NCBI GenBank assembly: GCA_023228195.1
Contig: JALOBR010000073.1
Span: forward strand, 1 to 7,533
Direction of reading: 5' to 3'
Origin: Candidatus Omnitrophota bacterium
GTDB lineage: Bacteria; Omnitrophota; Gorgyraeia; Duberdicusellales; 4484-171
DNA: 7,533 nt
This document shows positions 4,230 to 7,533 of the stretch, in pieces. The translations under genes were made by a program, and so were the position numbers. How positions within the stretch are numbered: position 1 is the stretch's first letter; each line of letters opens with the position of its first letter. The notes under the pieces were generated by a model. That model had not been told where the DNA came from and searched no databases. It saw only the letters and a list, made by a program, of their open reading frames with translations.

Positions 4230-6182
4230 ATGAAAAGCTACAAATTGACACCTTTTTTTTCGACAACCGAAATAAATTACGAAGAGAATTTAAACCCGCA
4301 ACAATTAAAAGTCGTAAAAGAAGCTGACGGCCCCTCTCTTGTATTGGCGGGGGCAGGAAGCGGCAAGACCCGTGTTCTGATTTACCGGCTCGCCTATTTA
4401 CTTCAAAAAGGAGTTCCCGCTGAAAATATACTGCTCGTAACTTTTACAAACAAAGCCTCCAAAGAAATGATTCACCGCGCTGAAGTGCTTCTTAAATCAA
4501 GTTTATCCGGGCTTTGGGCCGGGACATTCCATCATGCCGGAAATATGATTCTAAGAAAAGAAGCGCAGACAATAGGCTACTCTCCAAACTTCACTATCAT
4601 AGACAAAGAAGATTCTAAAGACTTACTTGAAGATTGTATAGAAGAACTAGGCTACACAAAAGACGCTAAGCTTTTTCCGAAGAAAGATATTATTTCAAAT
4701 ATTTACAGCATTAGCGTAAATTCACTTAAAAAAATAAGTGACGTAATTTATGAAACTTACCCTCACATAGAAGAATACTCATCTCCCATAAAAAATGTCC
4801 TTGAGCGCTATGAACAGAAAAAAAGACAAAGCAACACCATGGACTTTAATGACCTCCTTAAGTATTGGTTAAAAATACTGGAAGTGGATGAGCTTTGTAA
4901 AAAATATTCCGGTATTTTCAAATACATACTCGTTGATGAATACCAGGACACAAACCATATCCAGTTTGAAATAATCAAACGCCTTGCCTCGACGCATAAA
5001 AACATACTGGTCGTAGGAGACGATGCCCAATCAATATATTCTTTTAGAGGCGCTGATATAAACAATCTGCTGAACTTCCCGAAAACTTTTGAAGGAGCAA
5101 AGATCTACAAGCTTGAGATAAATTACAGATCTTCGCCGCAAATCCTTTCACTCGCAAATAACATAATTACGCACAACATAAACCAGTTCCCCAAAGCCTT
5201 AAAGGCGGTTAAGGGGGCAGCGGAAAAGCCTATAGCCGTAAAAACAAAGGATGTTTACGCGCAGGCAAAATTCGTAGCCCAGAGAGTGCTCGAACTGTAT
5301 AACCAGGGCACACCGCTTAAGGAAATAGCCGTACTCTTTCGTTCGCACTTCCAGGTATTGGAGCTGGAAATAGAGTTTATGAAAAGAAATATCCCCTATA
5401 TTATGCGCGGCGGAGTGCGTTTTTTCGAACAGGCGCACATAAAAGATGTTATGTCATATCTTAAAATAATAAATAACCCTGGTGATGAGTTGTCGTTTAA
5501 AAGGGCTGTTTCGTTGTACAAAGGAATAGGCAGAAGTTATGCTGCAAAAATATGGAAAATGTTAGTTGCCGAAAAAAAATCCATAGACGAAGTGGCAACC
5601 GGGCTTCCCAAAAGACAACAACAGGGCTTTAGGGAATTTTCAAAAGTATTTGAAAGAATCAAAACTATCGAAAAACCCCAGGATACCGTCAGGGAAATTT
5701 TATCTTTCTATAAAGACTACTGTTATTTAACATTCGATAATCCTGACGACAGAATCCTTGACCTGGAAGAACTCGCGAAAATGGCGGCGGATTATCCAAC
5801 CGTCCGAAGGTTTCTTACCGAATTAAACTCATTTGAAGAATTTAAAGGCGAGTCAATGCTTTCAGCAAGCGAAAGAAGAGAATTTCTTACGCTTTCGACA
5901 ATACATCAGGCTAAAGGCCTTGAATGGGAAACTGTATTTATCGTAGGCTTTAGCGATTATGAATTCCCCCACCCTAAGGCGCTTGGAAAAGACGAAGCCC
6001 TTGAAGAAGAAAGAAGGCTGTTTTATGTCGCAACCACGAGAGCAAAACAGTTGCTTTACATCATTTATCCGGAAACCAAATATACTTTTAAAAACGGGGC
6101 TATAATCTGCAGGCCGTCAATATTCCTTAACGAAATACCGTTTTCCAACTACGAAGAAATGTATGTTGAGGAAGATTTCTGA
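4230..6182 (+). CDS. UvrD/PcrA/Rep-family superfamily 1 DNA helicase
   Basis: A 650-residue ATP-dependent 3'-5' DNA helicase or translocase of superfamily 1A, with roles in repair or in clearing replication and transcription blocks. All core motifs are present in order: Q motif LNPQQLKVV (21-29), Walker A GAGSGKT (41-47), Ia TFTNKASKEM (71-80), AGTFHHAGNMILR (97-109), II VDEYQDTN (235-242), III GDDAQSIYSFRGA (263-275), IV NYRS (298-301), the GGVRFFE...IKDVMSYL block (394-411), V TIHQAKGLEW (557-566) and VI RRLFYVATTRAK (595-606). Only about 44 residues follow motif VI, so the C-terminal extension with the Tudor-like RNA-polymerase-binding fold of PcrA/UvrD is absent; length is nearer Rep. No Shine-Dalgarno sequence precedes the ATG (AT-rich TTTAATAAT). 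The start is chosen because the Q motif lies 20 residues in. It is probably co-transcribed with the nuclease. Its 3' end overlaps the anti-sigma gene. Confidence 0.93.
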   Translation: MKSYKLTPFFSTTEINYEENLNPQQLKVVKEADGPSLVLAGAGSGKTRVLIYRLAYLLQKGVPAENILLVTFTNKASKEMIHRAEVLLKSSLSGLWAGTFHHAGNMILRKEAQTIGYSPNFTIIDKEDSKDLLEDCIEELGYTKDAKLFPKKDIISNIYSISVNSLKKISDVIYETYPHIEEYSSPIKNVLERYEQKKRQSNTMDFNDLLKYWLKILEVDELCKKYSGIFKYILVDEYQDTNHIQFEIIKRLASTHKNILVVGDDAQSIYSFRGADINNLLNFPKTFEGAKIYKLEINYRSSPQILSLANNIITHNINQFPKALKAVKGAAEKPIAVKTKDVYAQAKFVAQRVLELYNQGTPLKEIAVLFRSHFQVLELEIEFMKRNIPYIMRGGVRFFEQAHIKDVMSYLKIINNPGDELSFKRAVSLYKGIGRSYAAKIWKMLVAEKKSIDEVATGLPKRQQQGFREFSKVFERIKTIEKPQDTVREILSFYKDYCYLTFDNPDDRILDLEELAKMAADYPTVRRFLTELNSFEEFKGESMLSASERREFLTLSTIHQAKGLEWETVFIVGFSDYEFPHPKALGKDEALEEERRLFYVATTRAKQLLYIIYPETKYTFKNGAIICRPSIFLNEIPFSNYEEMYVEEDF

Positions 6183-6655
6183 GAATAATCCGGGCTGAAG
6201 ATATCCAGGATAACATCCGTATTGTTTGAATCTTCAAAAACCAACTCCATTTCAATATCAACGATACCCTCTTTGGACATTTCAATGCGTTCTTTATTCA
6301 TAATAGGCAACAACGAAAATATTGCAATTATAGCCAAGGCAACAACAGCAACCTGAGGCCTATATGCAATTGCGGCTGTTATGTCTTGTGTAACAAAAGC
6401 TATTCTTTGCCGCATACGCGAAACAATTGACACTTTCCGGGTTTGCGTTTCTATTTGTTTTAAAATATTATTTAAGCTGTCACGAGAAATGTCCATTTTC
6501 TCTTTTTCCGCGATATAAAGGAATTTATTTAAGCTTTCATATTTTTTATTACAGCGGCTACAGTGCAGAAAATGCAGAGAAGCAAGTTTTTTTTCCTGCT
6601 CCTTCATCTCGTTATAGAAGAACAACAACATCTGCTTCTTTGAAAGGCACCTCAT
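6149..6655 (-). CDS. Zinc-finger anti-sigma factor, single-pass membrane protein
   Basis: A 168-residue protein expected to hold its cognate ECF sigma factor at the inner membrane. The N-terminal zf-HC2/ZAS-type domain has the signature His28-x3-Cys32-x2-Cys35 (HFLHCSRC). About 36-98 are charged cytoplasmic helix. About 100-118 (PQVAVVALAIIAIFSLLPI) form one membrane segment, and about 50 residues, acidic then Ser-rich, would lie in the periplasm. The start is shared with the sigma stop codon in a four-base ATGA overlap, and GGAGG lies seven bases upstream at 6663-6667, so translational coupling is likely. The extracytoplasmic tail is short, with no recognisable sensor domain. The last 34 bases overlap the convergent helicase gene. 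I infer that it regulates the sigma factor encoded immediately upstream. The ligand or stress is unknown. Confidence 0.85.
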   Translation of the reverse strand: MRCLSKKQMLLFFYNEMKEQEKKLASLHFLHCSRCNKKYESLNKFLYIAEKEKMDISRDSLNNILKQIETQTRKVSIVSRMRQRIAFVTQDITAAIAYRPQVAVVALAIIAIFSLLPIMNKERIEMSKEGIVDIEMELVFEDSNNTDVILDIFSPDYSQKSSSTYISS

Positions 6656-7206
6656 GATATAACCTCCATTTTCTTCTGCAAAGCGTCTACCGCTCTTTTT
6701 AAATGTGTTTTTACGCTGCTTTGAGAGCAGCCTATCGTACTACTTATCTCTGCCATGCTTAACCCTTCATAATGCCTTAATATAAATACATTTTTTTGCC
6801 TGGCCGGCAGCCGCGAAATTTCTTTTCTTAATAATGCCTGTCTGTCTCTGAGGTCTAAATCTTCTTTTAAGGAAGAATTTTCGGTTTTTGGCTCGTTTTT
6901 ATATTTTGCGCCGAGATTAAATATGTTGCGGCGGCGGCGCAAAAAATCCAGCGAAGTATTTATGGTTATTCTAAAAATCCAGGTAGAAAGCTTAGAGGTA
7001 TTCCTGAAATACTTAAGTCCGTTATGTATTTTTAAAAGCGAAACCTGTAAAGCGTCCTTCGCGTCTTCCATGTTTGCCAAATAACGGTAAGAGATATTTA
7101 AAATATCAGAATATATGAGCCTTGCCAGTTCGTTAAACGCTAAGCTATCGCCGCCCAGAAAACTATCTGCCAGATTTTTTATATCTTCTTCTTTATTCTT
7201 AAGCAC
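6652..7206 (-). CDS. ECF-type RNA polymerase sigma factor (sigma-70 family, RpoE-like)
   Basis: A 184-residue group 4 sigma factor. Region 2 spans about 22-92, with AFNELARLIYSDILNISYRYL, then a DAKDALQVSLLKIHNGL segment in the place of the usual D-x-x-Q core-binding helix, and the STWIFRITINTSLDFLRRRR helix for -10 recognition. A charged linker covers about 95-122. Region 4 is about 127-178: ISRLPARQKNVFILRHYEGL, then the helix-turn-helix SMAEISSTIGCSQSSVKTHLKRA for the -35 element. The start is a GTG; an in-frame TAG lies 27 bases upstream, with no ATG, GTG or TTG between. Its ribosome binding site is weak (GAAGG too far upstream), so reinitiation from the repeat-protein gene ending ten bases before is plausible. 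It overlaps the anti-sigma gene by four bases. ECF factors often activate their own operon; no such promoter lies within the window. Confidence 0.9.
   Translation of the reverse strand: MLKNKEEDIKNLADSFLGGDSLAFNELARLIYSDILNISYRYLANMEDAKDALQVSLLKIHNGLKYFRNTSKLSTWIFRITINTSLDFLRRRRNIFNLGAKYKNEPKTENSSLKEDLDLRDRQALLRKEISRLPARQKNVFILRHYEGLSMAEISSTIGCSQSSVKTHLKRAVDALQKKMEVIS
6663..6667 (-). promoter_or_regulatory. Shine-Dalgarno site of the anti-sigma gene inside the sigma gene
   Basis: GGAGG on the minus strand lies seven bases before the anti-sigma ATG and within the last codons of the sigma gene. Together with the four-base stop/start overlap it indicates coupled, roughly stoichiometric synthesis of the two partners. 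Confidence 0.7.
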
Positions 7207-7216
7207 GTTTTGATTT

Positions 7217-7528
7217 TTATAAATTACCTTCTATTGAATGAATCGCTCTGTGCTCCTGGATTTTCTTTTTAAGCTCTTCATATTTCTTTGGATCATTTTC
7301 TTTAAGAAACTCAAGCCGTTTTTCCAAATGCTCGCGCCTTTTCGCTTTTAATTCCTCATACTTTCGGGGATTGTTTTTCTTAAGTTCCGCGAGACGGCTT
7401 TTTATTTTGGTTCTTGCCTTCTCTATCAGGCTTTTATATTTTTCCGGGTCATTTTTCTTTAAACGCTCAAGCTCTTCTTTTTTTGCGATAAGCTTTGCTT
7501 TTAAAACAGCCCTAAACTTTTCTTTGTC
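7217..7528 (-). repeat. Tandem 26-residue (78-base) coding repeats
   Basis: Four units start at visible residues 2, 28, 54 and 80, each 26 residues long except the last, which runs into the C-terminus. The first visible unit is degenerate (TDKEKF in place of NDPEKY). Each consists of the NDP-x-K-Y break, then about 20 residues of charged helix with Leu at regular positions. The DNA copies have diverged, so this is an old protein repeat rather than a recent microsatellite-type expansion. More units may lie beyond the window. Confidence 0.75.
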
Positions 7529-7533
7529 GGTTT
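7217..7533 (-). CDS. C-terminal part of a Lys/Glu-rich helical repeat protein, 5' end outside the window
   Basis: An open frame enters from the window edge and ends at TAA (7219-7217), giving 104 visible residues. I do not recognise the family. It is dominated by Lys, Glu, Leu and Arg and is almost entirely predicted helix, broken at exactly regular points by N-D/N-P-x-K-Y-x-x-L (NDPEKYKSL, NNPRKYEEL, NDPKKYEEL). The Pro residues sit at visible positions 29, 55 and 81. No membrane segment or enzyme motif is visible in this part; a signal peptide, if any, would be off the edge. The gene ends ten bases before the sigma start on the same strand, so one operon is likely. It could be an envelope sensor or target of the sigma system, or an unrelated structural protein. 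Reality of the coding frame is well supported by its periodicity; function is unknown. Confidence 0.8.
   Translation of the reverse strand, partial: TDKEKFRAVLKAKLIAKKEELERLKKNDPEKYKSLIEKARTKIKSRLAELKKNNPRKYEELKAKRREHLEKRLEFLKENDPKKYEELKKKIQEHRAIHSIEGNL

Noticed and set aside
6427..6657. Plus-strand open frame of 76 codons
   Set aside because: It is antisense to the anti-sigma gene, which has a zinc motif, a membrane helix and a Shine-Dalgarno site; this frame has none.
7217..7528. CRISPR-like periodic repeats
   Set aside because: The 78-base period is a protein-level repeat within one open frame; the DNA copies are diverged and no spacer-repeat structure is present.

Overview
The window reads as chromosomal DNA from a Gram-negative, moderately AT-rich bacterium. 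An outer-membrane secretin with a signal peptide, a lipoprotein signal and an ECF sigma/anti-sigma pair point that way. A Flp/Tad-type pilus operon next to a HARP-family PIN nuclease (a minimal protein-only RNase P family known mainly from archaea and Aquificaceae) suggests a deep-branching or candidate phylum. Omnitrophota-like is my guess from general gene style only; no rRNA or other marker here proves it.

Layout. (1) Bases 1-89 are an ambiguous GC-rich, hairpin-rich stretch. (2) Bases 90-3500, minus strand, form an apparent operon read leftwards: a parvulin-type peptidyl-prolyl isomerase lipoprotein, then the Flp pilus assembly protein CpaB, then a CpaC/RcpA-like secretin that carries an extra TonB-type C-terminal domain. 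An 80-base gap with a palindromic repeat separates the first two genes; a strong Shine-Dalgarno sequence precedes each of the three. (3) Bases 3501-3621 are a divergent promoter region. (4) Bases 3622-6182, plus strand, hold the HARP/'RNA ligase partner' nuclease followed 23 bases later by a UvrD/PcrA/Rep-family helicase. (5) Bases 6149-7533, minus strand, hold a second operon: the 3' part of a Lys/Glu-rich 26-residue-repeat protein, an ECF sigma factor and a zinc-binding membrane anti-sigma factor. The last two share a 4-base stop/start overlap. The anti-sigma gene overlaps the helicase gene tail to tail by 34 bases.

How the genes may work together. The left operon would build the outer-membrane gate of a Flp/Tad pilus: CpaB links the inner-membrane machine to the secretin, and the isomerase probably helps fold envelope components. 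The platform, ATPase and pilin genes are not in the window. The HARP protein would trim 5' leaders from tRNA precursors; its pairing with a helicase rather than an RNA ligase is unusual. The right operon looks like an envelope-signalling unit in which the repeat protein is a candidate accessory, sensor or target.

The most interesting points are the secretin-TonB domain fusion, the HARP gene with a promoter that predicts a leaderless mRNA, and the exact 26-residue repeat protein tied to the sigma/anti-sigma pair. No CRISPR array, tRNA, rRNA or transposase was recognised.
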